Below the pieces are notes generated by a model. It worked only from the letters and a program-made list of their open reading frames with translations, was not told the DNA's origin and made no database searches. From CAVVAY01 sp963746465 (lineage in GTDB: Bacteria > Actinomycetota > Actinomycetes > JACCUZ01): DNA of 34,409 bases. Shown here piece after piece: positions 1 to 7,885 of this stretch. The translations under genes and the position numbers were made by a program. Position 1 is the stretch's first letter. Each line of letters opens with the position of its first letter. The stretch is from assembly GCA_963746465.1 (NCBI GenBank), contig CAVVAY010000003.1, positions 1-34,409 of the forward strand. The letters are read 5' to 3'.

Positions 1-1002
1 CCATGTCCAGGTGCGGGATCAGCTCCACGGTGGCGACGGCACGCTGCTCGACCCGCAGGTCGGTGCGCCTCGACGATCTTGCCGACGAACCAGTCCCGGA
101 ACGCGGGCTCGGCCTCGACCACACCGCCGCCGACGAAGTAGGCGTGCGGGTCGGTGAAGTTCGGCGGCCAGCGTGAACAGCCGGCCGAGGGCGGATCGCC
201 TGCTGGGCGAAGACCTGTCAGCGGCCAGCTCGTCGCCGTCGGCCGCCAGCCCGCGCACCGACTTCGCCGCGGCGCCGCAGCTCCATCGCCGCGAGCGGGT
301 GGTCGGGGTAGCGGGACGAGCCAGTAGGGCAGCAGGTTCTTCACGATGCCGGTCAGCGACGCGACGCTCTCCACGTCGCCGGCGTAGCCGCAGTTGCACT
401 GCGGGACCGGCTGGTCCGGCTCGAGCAGTCCGTGCCATCGGGATCATGCACGTGGCCGAGCTCACCGGCCATGCCCGCTGCACCGCGCACGACCTGGCCC
501 CGCTCGACGACGCCGCCACCGAGGCCGGTGCCCACGATCGCTGCGACCGAGGAGCACTGGGTCGAGCGCGGTGCCGAAGTGCTCGTGGTGGGCGTACAGG
601 GCGGCGGCGTTGCCGTCGTTGTTGTAGACGACCGGCAGCCCGAGCCTCGCCTCCAGCGCCCCGCGGACGTCGAAGCCCCACCACTCGGGGTCGGAGAAGT
701 TCGTGGCGCCACGCGAGGAGATCACGCCGTCCGCGCTGGCCGGGCCGGGGGTGTCCAGCCCGACGGCCCGGACGGCGGACCGATCGATGCCGGTCGTCGC
801 GAGCACCGTCTCCAGCGCCTCGACCATGCGCCTCCACCGCGACGGCGGTGCCTTCCACGACCCGGCTCGGCGCCTCGACCAACCGGTCGACCAGGAAGTC
901 GCCGGCCGCGGTCAGGACCGTCGCGTTGTTCGCGGTGCCACCGTTGTCGATGCCGACCACGACCCAGGGCGCGGGCGGTGCGGCAGGGCTGGGAGAGGAC
1001 AT
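1..1002 (-). pseudogene. ROK-family sugar kinase, frameshifted and cut by the left edge
   Basis: An ATP-dependent glucokinase- or N-acetylglucosamine-kinase-like protein of the ROK family. Its parts lie in different minus-strand frames. They are an N-terminal GIDNGGT phosphate-binding motif just after the start at 1002, YNNDGNAAAL near 600-630, the glycine-rich VGTGLGGGVV near 520-545, GELGH near 450-465, a CNCGYAGD segment near 375-400 (the ROK zinc motif CxCGxxGC with the last Cys replaced by Asp), and ALGRLFTLAA then an FVGGGV-like stretch near 130-190. At least four indels are needed to join them, and the C-terminus runs off the window. GGG/CCC-type indels at both window ends suggest sequencing error, not decay. 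An alternative start at 1029 adds nine residues. The exact sugar cannot be told. Confidence 0.8.
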
Positions 1003-1050
1003 GGCGCCAGCGTGGCACGGCGCGGCCACGCGCGGCGGCCCGGCCGGGGG

Positions 1051-1269
1051 CTAGACGGCGATCTTGAGCCGGCGCAGGGCCCAGGCCTCGACGTCGTGCA
1101 TCCGCACCATCAGGCCGGACGGCTCGCCGTCGTCCAGCAGCAGCGCGTCCAGCTCGCCGGACTCGATCGCGGCCACCAGGTCGGCCGGCGAGGTGCCGGT
1201 GTAGTCGGCCGCCCCGGCGACGTGCAGCCAGTTGTTGCTGGTGCGCACGATCGGCTGGAACGCGGTCAT
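1051..1269 (-). CDS. Small HTH/excisionase-like protein, 72 aa
   Basis: Not firmly recognised. The order of a helix-rich AADYTGTSPADLVAAIESG segment, a short strand pair around residues 42-54 and a final helix beginning MHDVEAWALRR resembles the winged-helix excisionase/HTH_17 layout (a 'layer, residue, DAW' pattern), so DNA binding is plausible. No clear Shine-Dalgarno precedes the ATG at 1269. It lies between the stop of the I42 inhibitor gene (51 bp) and the ROK kinase start (48 bp), all on the same strand, and may be cotranscribed with them. No toxin or antitoxin partner is seen next to it. Confidence 0.6.
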   Translation of the reverse strand: MTAFQPIVRTSNNWLHVAGAADYTGTSPADLVAAIESGELDALLLDDGEPSGLMVRMHDVEAWALRRLKIAV

Positions 1270-1320
1270 GGTTACATCATCGGCGCCGCTTGACCCCGAC
1301 TTGACCGGTCGGCCCTCCCG

Positions 1321-1668
1321 TCACTGCGCCGGCGGGTCCACCTGGACGACGACCTGACGGGTCTGCGCGGGCGGGGTACCGGCGGGCTCCCAGGGCCGGA
1401 CGAGGGCCAGCCGCAGCTCATAGCTGCCGGCGCGCTCACCGCGGACGCTCAGCGTGCGGGAGGCGGGCCCGCCGACATCGGCCGAGGCCGATGGCGGCGC
1501 AGCCTCGTCGGCGACGACGGTCAGACCGTCGGGCAGGTCGAGCACGACCCACCGGTAACCGGCTCCGGGCAGGTCGCCGAGAGTGAGGGCCACCACCTCG
1601 CCCTCGCGCAGCACGATGCTTTGCCCGCGCTCGACCTGCTCTTGGTCCTCCGGCCGTTGACCGTCCAT
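1321..1668 (-). CDS. Chagasin-type cysteine protease inhibitor (MEROPS I42), 115 aa
   Basis: A predicted tight-binding inhibitor of papain-family proteases. The sequence has the three loops of the chagasin/ICP fold in order: LPGAGYRW at about residues 33-40 (family NPTTGY-W loop), a glycine-rich central loop around residues 60-70 (SADVGGPASR), and ALVRPWEP at about 88-95 (family RPW loop). Length matches the family's usual 110 or so. There is no signal peptide, so it should be cytoplasmic. The start at 1668 is chosen because AGGAG sits about 7 nt upstream on the minus strand; the frame stays open further upstream, but there it overlaps the opposing protease gene. It is divergent from that papain-like protease, with 40 bp between start codons, which makes the protease its likely target (inference). 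Confidence 0.82.
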   Translation of the reverse strand: MDGQRPEDQEQVERGQSIVLREGEVVALTLGDLPGAGYRWVVLDLPDGLTVVADEAAPPSASADVGGPASRTLSVRGERAGSYELRLALVRPWEPAGTPPAQTRQVVVQVDPPAQ

Positions 1669-1708
1669 CGGCTCACTCCTACCGTCGAGGCGTCGAGAGG
1701 GGGCGGGG

Positions 1709-2536
1709 ATGGCCACGACGCGCACCCGCACGACGAAGAGCACCACCGCCAAGACCGGGACGACTCGGATCCTGAACTGCGTCCCGTCGCCGGCCACCGA
1801 CAACGACTGGCGGCTGCACAACGCGGAGGATGCCGGGTTGCTGGCGTCCTCGGCAAGGGCCGCGCCGAGGTCGAAAGATCTGCGCGAGGACACCTGGTGG
1901 AAGATCGGCGACCAAGGCGCCACCGGTGCCTGCGTCGGCTGGGCCTCCACCGACTCCGTGCTGCGCTGGCACCTCGTGCAGGCCGGCCGGCTGGCCAAGA
2001 ACGAGCCGCTGTCGGTCCGCTTCCCGTGGATGGCTGCCAAGGAGACCGACCAGTTCGTCGCGCAGCCGACCACGTTCATCGAGTCTGACGGCACCTCGCT
2101 CAAGGCCGCGCTGGACGTGTGCCGCAAGTGGGGCGCCGTGCGCGACACGGTGCTGCCCTTCCGGACCGGCGCGTTGTACGTGGGCGAGGTCGCGACGTTC
2201 TACGCCATCGCGACCCAGCTGAAGATCGCGGCCTACTTCAACCTCGGGACCACGCTGTCCGGCTGGCGGACCTGGCTGGCCGGCAGTGGCCCCATCCTGA
2301 CCCGGCTCAGCGTGGACGCGACGTGGGACAACGCCACGGCCACCAAGGGCAAGCTCACGACGTACAAGCCGACCACCGCACGGGGCGGGCACGCGGTGGC
2401 ACTGGTCGGATACACCACGACGGGCTTCATCGTGCGCAACAGCTGGGGCACCGGCTGGGGCGACAAGGGGTACGCCTACGCGAGCAACGCCTACGCGGCC
2501 AAGGCATTCACCGAGGCGTACGGCGTCGCGCTGTAG
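1709..2536 (+). CDS. Papain-like (C1A) cysteine protease, 275 aa
   Basis: Peptide-bond hydrolase of clan CA. The catalytic set is visible: Gln69 (oxyanion hole) and Cys75 in GDQGATGACVGWAS, His228 in RGGHAVALVGY, and Asn244 in VRNSWGTGWGDKGY. The Trp that follows the active Cys in papain is Val here, as in many prokaryotic relatives. The N-terminal 30 residues are Thr/Arg/Lys rich and carry neither a signal peptide nor a recognisable propeptide, so the enzyme is probably cytoplasmic or needs another export route. A purine-rich GAGAGGGGGCGGGG precedes the ATG. An I42 inhibitor gene is divergent, and the GMC operon starts 101 bp downstream on the same strand. Substrate unknown. Confidence 0.88.
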   Translation: MATTRTRTTKSTTAKTGTTRILNCVPSPATDNDWRLHNAEDAGLLASSARAAPRSKDLREDTWWKIGDQGATGACVGWASTDSVLRWHLVQAGRLAKNEPLSVRFPWMAAKETDQFVAQPTTFIESDGTSLKAALDVCRKWGAVRDTVLPFRTGALYVGEVATFYAIATQLKIAAYFNLGTTLSGWRTWLAGSGPILTRLSVDATWDNATATKGKLTTYKPTTARGGHAVALVGYTTTGFIVRNSWGTGWGDKGYAYASNAYAAKAFTEAYGVAL

Positions 2537-2540
2537 CCGT

Positions 2541-2568
2541 TGGCAAACCACTGGCAAAGACAGGCAAA
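2541..2568 (+). promoter_or_regulatory. Three GGCAAA repeats phased at one helical turn
   Basis: TGGCAAA at 2541-2547, TGGCAAA at 2552-2558 and AGGCAAA at 2562-2568 have starts spaced 11 and 10 bp, so they face the same side of the helix. They lie between the protease stop (2536) and the GMC operon start (2638). This arrangement is typical of an activator or repressor binding in tandem; the binding protein is unknown. The A-rich repeats stand out from the GC-rich surroundings. Confidence 0.5.
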
Positions 2569-2576
2569 GTCATTGC

Positions 2577-2591
2577 GTGACTTCTTGTCAC
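2577..2591. promoter_or_regulatory. GTGAC-N5-GTCAC inverted repeat upstream of the ten-gene operon
   Basis: Perfect 5-bp arms, GTGAC at 2577-2581 and GTCAC at 2587-2591, separated by TTCTT, 9 bp after the GGCAAA repeats and 46 bp before the GTG start of the GMC gene. A dimeric regulator's operator is a reasonable reading; a weak terminator stem is less likely because the stem is only 5 bp and no U-tract follows. Confidence 0.4.
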
Positions 2592-2637
2592 ACCTGGTGA
2601 TCGGGCGCACTGTCAGGTCAGGCCAGGGGAGGCCAGC

Positions 2638-5061
2638 GTGGTGGGACGACGCCGTCCGGGGGGGCAGCAAGCTGTCAGCGCCGACGAGCACGCGGACGCG
2701 GTGGTCATCGGGTCCGGGTTCGGCGGCTCTGTCGCCGCGTACCGACTCGCGGAAGCCGGGCGCTCCGTCATCCTGCTCGAACGCGGGAAGCCGTACCCGC
2801 CGGGCAGCTTCGCGCGCACCCCGGCGGCGATGGGGCGCAACTTCTGGGACCCGAGCGAGGGACTGCAGGGCCTGTTCGACGTGTGGACCTTCCGTGGACT
2901 CGAGGGTGTGGTGTCCAGCGGCCTCGGCGGGGGCTCGCTGATCTATGCCAACGTCCTGCTGCGCAAGGACGAGAAGTGGTTCGTGCACGAGTCGCCGGTG
3001 CCGGGCGGCGGATACGAGAGCTGGCCGCTGAGCCGCGCCGACCTGGACCCGCACTACGACCGCGCCGAGCAGATGCTGGGCGCGACGCCGTACCCCTACC
3101 CGGCGACCACGAAGACCGCAGCCATGCGCGAGAGCGCGCAACGGCTCGGGCTGGACTGGCAGCTGCCGCCGCTGGCCGTGACGTTCGCCGGCGGCCCGCA
3201 GGTAGACCCGGTCCCAGGTGCGGCCATCCCGCCACCCGCGTACGGGAACGTGCACGGGCGACCGCGGACGACCTGCCGGCTCTGCGGCGAGTGCGACATC
3301 GGTTGCAACGACGGTGCGAAGAACACCCTCGACCACACCTACCTGTCGGCGGCCGCCCACCACGGCGCGGACCTGCGCACCCGGCACGAGGTCCGCGGCT
3401 TCGGACCGCTGCCCGGAGGCGGCTACGAGGTCCGGTACGTCGTGCACGACCCGGCCGACGAGGGCCGGCCGACCAGGACCAGCGCCAAGCCGCTGCACCG
3501 CATCACCTGTGACCAGCTGGTGCTGGGGGCGGGCACCTTCGGCTCGACGTACCTGCTGCTGCGCAACCGCGGCGCGTTCCCCGGGATGAGCCGCAGCCTC
3601 GGCACCCGGTTCTGCGGCAACGGCGACCTGCTGTCCTTCCTGCTCGACGCCTCCGACCCCAGCGCGCCCGGCGGGCGGCGGCGCATCGAGGGCAGCCGGG
3701 GAACGGTGATCACCAGTGCGATCCGGGTCGGCGACGCGCTGGACGGCGACGGCTCGACCGGCCGCGGCTTCTACGTGCAGGACGCCGGCTACCCGGTGTT
3801 CGCCGACTGGCTGGTGGAGAGCACCCAGCTCCCCGGGCAGGTCCGGCGGCTGGCCCGGTTCGCGCGCAACCGGTTGCACCGGCGGCTCGGCGGGTCGCCG
3901 AAGACGGGGATCTCTGCCGACATCGGCTCGCTGATCGGGCCCGGCCACCTCTCGGACGGTTCGCTGCCCCTGCTCGGCATGGGCCGCGACATCCCGGACG
4001 GCGTGATGCGCCTGCGCAAGGGGCACCTCGAGGTCGACTGGACGACGACGTCCTCGGACGCCTACTTCGCGCGAGTCCGGGAGACGATGCACGCGCTGTC
4101 CGACGACCTCGGGGCGCGGTTCCAGGACAACCCCCTGTGGTGGACCCGCCGGGTGGTCACCGTGCACCCGCTCGGCGGCGTGCCGATGGGTCGGCACGTC
4201 GCCGAGGGGGTGTGCGACGACACCGGCGAGGTGTTCGGCTTCCCCGGCCTGCACGTGCTGGACGGGTCGATGATGCCAGGACCGGTCGGTGCCAACCCGT
4301 CGCTGACCATCGCCGCCGTGGCCGACCGGGCCTGCGACCGGATCACCGCCCGGCCTGCCCGCTCCACCCGCCGTCGGGACGTCGGCGTGATCACCCTCCC
4401 GGAGCAGACCGTCGCCGCGGAACGCCGACCAGGACGCACCACGGACGCGACGAACCTCTCGTTCACCGAGGAGATGAAGGGCTTCCTCGCTCTCGACGCC
4501 GACGACCCGGTCCGCGGCGGCGAGCTCGGCCGTCAGCTCGGGCAACGGCTGATGTTCCACCTCACGATCACGGCCGAGGACGTCGACCGGTTCGTCGTCG
4601 ACCCCCAGCACCTGGGCTCGGCGACCGGCTACGTCGACTGCGACCTGTTCGGCGGGCGGCAGCCGGTCGAACGCGGCTGGTTCAACCTGTTCACCCGGGA
4701 CGGCGACGCCACCCGGCGCCGGATGCTCTACCGGCTGCACTTCGCCGACTCCGGCGGCAACCCGTTCACACTGGTCGGGCACAAGGACGTCCACGACGAC
4801 CCCGGCCTCGACGTGTGGCCCGACACGTCCACCCTCTACGTGCGCATCCACTCCGGCCATGTCGCGCCGGGTGCGAAGGACGAGGGGCGCGTCGTCGCGG
4901 CCGGCGTCATCACGATCCACCTCCCGGACTTCATGCGACAGCTGACGACCTTCCGCACCGAAGGGCCGCAGCCGGTGCACGCCATGGAGTCCTTCGGCAG
5001 GCTCTTCCTCGGCCAGCTGTGGGAGGTCTACGGGCCGGCCCTGAGCGGGAGCCGGAGATGA
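2638..5061 (+). CDS. GMC oxidoreductase (cholesterol-oxidase-like) with extra C-terminal module, 807 aa
   Basis: A FAD-dependent alcohol/sterol-type oxidoreductase. Residues 22-50 form the Rossmann FAD site (GSGFGG at 25-30, acidic E48 ending the second strand). SSGLGGGSLIYAN near 92-104 is the second flavin-binding stretch, and a Cys-rich CRLCGECDIGC lies around 213-223. The C-terminal GMC signature has His510 in HPLGG and Asn553 in GANPSLTI, the usual catalytic pair. GMC enzymes normally end near 560-580; here another ~230 residues follow, and residues 609-740 share a module with the patatin-like protein encoded at 9730. No signal peptide. The GTG at 2638 follows AGGGGAGG by 5 nt. It is the first gene of a coupled operon. 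The substrate is unknown; a sterol is only one option. Confidence 0.85.
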   Translation: MVGRRRPGGQQAVSADEHADAVVIGSGFGGSVAAYRLAEAGRSVILLERGKPYPPGSFARTPAAMGRNFWDPSEGLQGLFDVWTFRGLEGVVSSGLGGGSLIYANVLLRKDEKWFVHESPVPGGGYESWPLSRADLDPHYDRAEQMLGATPYPYPATTKTAAMRESAQRLGLDWQLPPLAVTFAGGPQVDPVPGAAIPPPAYGNVHGRPRTTCRLCGECDIGCNDGAKNTLDHTYLSAAAHHGADLRTRHEVRGFGPLPGGGYEVRYVVHDPADEGRPTRTSAKPLHRITCDQLVLGAGTFGSTYLLLRNRGAFPGMSRSLGTRFCGNGDLLSFLLDASDPSAPGGRRRIEGSRGTVITSAIRVGDALDGDGSTGRGFYVQDAGYPVFADWLVESTQLPGQVRRLARFARNRLHRRLGGSPKTGISADIGSLIGPGHLSDGSLPLLGMGRDIPDGVMRLRKGHLEVDWTTTSSDAYFARVRETMHALSDDLGARFQDNPLWWTRRVVTVHPLGGVPMGRHVAEGVCDDTGEVFGFPGLHVLDGSMMPGPVGANPSLTIAAVADRACDRITARPARSTRRRDVGVITLPEQTVAAERRPGRTTDATNLSFTEEMKGFLALDADDPVRGGELGRQLGQRLMFHLTITAEDVDRFVVDPQHLGSATGYVDCDLFGGRQPVERGWFNLFTRDGDATRRRMLYRLHFADSGGNPFTLVGHKDVHDDPGLDVWPDTSTLYVRIHSGHVAPGAKDEGRVVAAGVITIHLPDFMRQLTTFRTEGPQPVHAMESFGRLFLGQLWEVYGPALSGSRR

Positions 5062-6830
5062 CCGACCGACCGGTCAGTCGGGACCGCGAGCGGCCGGCGA
5101 GCCTGGAGAAGCTGCCGTTCCCGCGGCAGCGTGCGACCCGCTGGTTCGACCCCAAGACCCTGGCGCTGACGGGCAAGCTCGTCGCGTTGTCCTCGGTGTT
5201 CGGCAGCTATGCCGACAAGCGGGAGACCCAGGCGGTGGCACGTGTCGAGCACCCGTACCACGACCACTCGACCGCCGGCGAGGAGTGGGTCGACTACGTG
5301 AGCGATGTCGGCGACGGATTCAACGCCACCTACTCGATCGCCTACCTGCTGGCCCAGCCCAAGCTGGATGCCACGGCGGCCGACGGGCACGAGTCGGTAT
5401 CGACGACGCGCGGTTCCGTGCTGGTGATGGGCGGCGACGAGGTGTACCCGTCGGCGTCGGCCAAGGCCTACGAGGTGCACACCAAGGGCCCGTACAACGC
5501 CGCGATGCCCCACGCCGACGACCCGCCGGCGCTGTTCGCGATCCCGGGCAACCACGACTGGTACGACGGGCTCACGTCATTCCTGCGGTTCTTCTGCCAG
5601 GGCGGCTGGATCGGGGGATGGAAGACCGAGCAGCGGCGCAGCTACTTCGCGGTGAAGCTGCCCCAGCGCTGGTGGCTGCTGGGCATCGACATCCAGTTCG
5701 ACACCTACATCGACAAGCCCCAGATGGACTACTTCCGGGACGTGGCCAAGGAGATCGCCGAGGGTGACGGGATCATCCTGTGCAACGCCAAGCCGAGCTG
5801 GGTGGACGGCGGCAAGCCGCACTCGACGGCGTACGCGACCCTCGACTTCTTCATCACCAAGGTCCTGGGCAAGCGACAGGACCAGGTGCGGCTGATGCTC
5901 GCGGGCGACAAGCACCACTACGTGCGGTACTCCGAGATCGGCGGTGAGCGGGCGCTGATCACCTGCGGAGGTGGCGGGGCCTATCTGTCGCCGACCAGCC
6001 TGGACCCGGAAGGGCTGGAGCTTCCCCCGAGCACGCTCGACGCCGACGTGGTCGACCGGCCGCCGCCGTCGAGGTTCCGGTGGGAGTCGGCGTTCCCGAC
6101 CCCGCAGCAGTCCCGCCGGCTCGCGCTGCGGGTGTTCTACCGCCTGCCGGGACGCAACAGGCGCTTCACGGCGCTGATGGGTGCGCTCCAGATGCTGGCC
6201 GCGTACGCGCTGGTGAGCAGCGTGCACCTGCAGGACCGGGGATCCGGGAACATCGCCAGCACCTGGGCCGGTATCGAGCCGTCCAGGTCGCTGCTCGAGG
6301 CGCTGCGCCAGCCGCGCGCGGTGCTGGTCGTGCTCGGTCTGGTCGCCGCGATGGTGCTGTTCTCCAAGCAGGCCGGGCCGAAGGGCTGGGTCATCGGCTT
6401 CCTGCACGGGCTCGGGCACGTCGGGTCCGCAGTGGTCGCGACCTGCGCGGCCGCGGCTCCGGACCTGTCCGGCCTGCCCGACGCGGGGGCGGTACTCGTC
6501 CGGCTGGGAATCGCCGGTGCGGTCGGCGGGGTGCTGGCGACGTTGGTCGTCGCCACGTTCCTCTACCTCGCGGGCCGCTTCCTCGACCTGCACCTCAACG
6601 AGCTGTTCAGCGCGCAGTCCGACGAGCACTGGAAGTCGTTCCTGCGGCTGCACATCCGCGACGACGGTCGGCTGGACGTCTACCCGATGGCGGTGGAGAG
6701 GGTCGCCACCGAGTGGGACGTCCCCGCCGTCGGCGAACGCGGCGACCCCTGGGTCGTCCCGCGTACGCCGATCCAGGTCCGCCTGATCGAGGACCCGGTG
6801 CCCATCTCACGTCAGGGGCAGGCGCTATGA
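5058..6830 (+). CDS. Metallophosphoesterase with C-terminal membrane helices, 590 aa
   Basis: A calcineurin-like phosphoesterase domain occupies about residues 75-330. The dinuclear-metal motifs are SDVGDGF at 82-88, GGDEVYP at 125-131, GNHDWYDG at 164-171 and AGDKHHY at 282-288, in family order. From about residue 375 come four hydrophobic segments (FTALMGALQMLAAYALV, AVLVVLGLVAAMVLF, the GFLHGLGHVGSAVVA region, VLATLVVATFLYLAG), so the protein is probably anchored in the cytoplasmic membrane. The last ~60 residues are hydrophilic. The ATG overlaps the GMC stop as ATGA and is preceded by GGGAGCCGGAG; the frame is open further upstream but overlaps the GMC gene. Likely substrate is a phosphate ester or lipid phosphate, not determined. 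Confidence 0.85.
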   Translation: MTDRPVSRDRERPASLEKLPFPRQRATRWFDPKTLALTGKLVALSSVFGSYADKRETQAVARVEHPYHDHSTAGEEWVDYVSDVGDGFNATYSIAYLLAQPKLDATAADGHESVSTTRGSVLVMGGDEVYPSASAKAYEVHTKGPYNAAMPHADDPPALFAIPGNHDWYDGLTSFLRFFCQGGWIGGWKTEQRRSYFAVKLPQRWWLLGIDIQFDTYIDKPQMDYFRDVAKEIAEGDGIILCNAKPSWVDGGKPHSTAYATLDFFITKVLGKRQDQVRLMLAGDKHHYVRYSEIGGERALITCGGGGAYLSPTSLDPEGLELPPSTLDADVVDRPPPSRFRWESAFPTPQQSRRLALRVFYRLPGRNRRFTALMGALQMLAAYALVSSVHLQDRGSGNIASTWAGIEPSRSLLEALRQPRAVLVVLGLVAAMVLFSKQAGPKGWVIGFLHGLGHVGSAVVATCAAAAPDLSGLPDAGAVLVRLGIAGAVGGVLATLVVATFLYLAGRFLDLHLNELFSAQSDEHWKSFLRLHIRDDGRLDVYPMAVERVATEWDVPAVGERGDPWVVPRTPIQVRLIEDPVPISRQGQAL

Positions 6831-7885
6831 CTGTGACGACCCCGGACCGGCCCACCACCCGGTCCGACCACCGGACCGAGGTCGTGCCGCTCACCGCCCT
6901 CGACGGGCGGCCGCTGACTGTCGTGCACGTCCAGGGCAGGCACGCGCCCACCCGCGGCCCCGTCCTGGTCGTGCACGGCGCCGGCGTACGGGCCGAGCTG
7001 TTCCGGCCCCCGCTGCCCCGCACCTTCGTCGACGCGCTGCTCGACGACGGGTGGGACGTGTGGCTGCTCAACTGGCGGGCCTCGATCGACCTCGACCCGG
7101 TGCCCTGGACCCTGGACGAGGCCGCCGCCTACGACCACCCGGCAGCCGTGCGCCACGTGCTGGCGGCAACGGGCGCGGACACCCTGAAGGCCGTCGTGCA
7201 CTGCCAGGGATCCACCTCGTTCACCATGTCGGCGATGGCCGGGCTGCTGCCCGAGGTCGACACCGTGGTGAGCAACGCCGTGTCCCTTCACCCGGTGGTC
7301 CCGCGGTTCTCGACCTTCAAGATCGGCCGGATCTCGCCGCTGGTGAGCAAGGTCCTGCCGCACGTCTCACCCGCGTGGGGCGACAAGCCGGAGGGCGCAC
7401 TCTCGCGCGCACTGGTGCTTCTCGTCCGGGCCACCCACCACGAGTGCCACAACACGGTGTGCCGGATGGTCAGCTTCACCTACGGCACCGGCTGGCCGGC
7501 CCTGTGGTCGCACGCGAACCTCGACGACGCGACCCACGACTGGGTGCGCGGGGAGTTCGCCGAGGTGCCGTTCACCTTCTTCGCCCAGATGCACCGCAGC
7601 ATCCGGGCGGGCCACCTGGTGCCGATGACACCCCTCGACGGACTGCCCTCGTCGTACGTCGCGCAGCCGCCGGCCACCGACGCCCGCTTCGTGTTCCTCG
7701 CGGGCGAGGACAACAAGTGCTTCCTGCCGGAGAGCCAGCAGCGGTCCTTCGAGTTCTTCGCCAGGCACCGGCCCGGCCGGGACGCGCTGCACCGGTTCCG
7801 CGGCTACGGCCACCTTGACGTATTTCTCGGTCGCAACGCCGCTCGTGACACGTACCCCGTCATCCTCGAGGAGCTGGCGAGATGA
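6827..7885 (+). CDS. Alpha/beta hydrolase with apparent Cys nucleophile, 352 aa
   Basis: The alpha/beta-hydrolase fold is seen from the oxyanion strand LVVHGAGVR (46-55), WDVWLLNWR (76-84), the nucleophile elbow VVHCQGS (123-129), Asp295 in LAGEDN and His329 in YGHLD. The residue at the nucleophile position is Cys126, not Ser, which recalls the Cys boxes of dienelactone hydrolases and PHA synthases. It begins with ATGA overlapping the metallophosphoesterase stop, after AGGGGCAGG. From memory, GMC oxidoreductase-alpha/beta-hydrolase fusion proteins occur in other bacteria; here the two parts are separate genes of one operon, which supports a shared pathway (inference). No signal peptide. Confidence 0.82.
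   Translation: MTVTTPDRPTTRSDHRTEVVPLTALDGRPLTVVHVQGRHAPTRGPVLVVHGAGVRAELFRPPLPRTFVDALLDDGWDVWLLNWRASIDLDPVPWTLDEAAAYDHPAAVRHVLAATGADTLKAVVHCQGSTSFTMSAMAGLLPEVDTVVSNAVSLHPVVPRFSTFKIGRISPLVSKVLPHVSPAWGDKPEGALSRALVLLVRATHHECHNTVCRMVSFTYGTGWPALWSHANLDDATHDWVRGEFAEVPFTFFAQMHRSIRAGHLVPMTPLDGLPSSYVAQPPATDARFVFLAGEDNKCFLPESQQRSFEFFARHRPGRDALHRFRGYGHLDVFLGRNAARDTYPVILEELAR

Noticed and set aside
1051..1269. Antitoxin of a toxin-antitoxin pair
   Set aside because: No toxin-like partner overlaps or follows; neighbours are a sugar kinase and a protease inhibitor.
2585..2613. Sigma-70 promoter TTGTCA...CACTGT before the GMC operon
   Set aside because: The -10 candidate is poor and the -35 overlaps the palindrome; not convincing without start mapping.
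2491..4980. 829-aa open frame on the minus strand opposite the GMC gene
   Set aside because: Arg/Gly/Val-rich antisense translation with no motif; the plus strand has clear FAD and GMC signatures. High GC makes long antisense frames.
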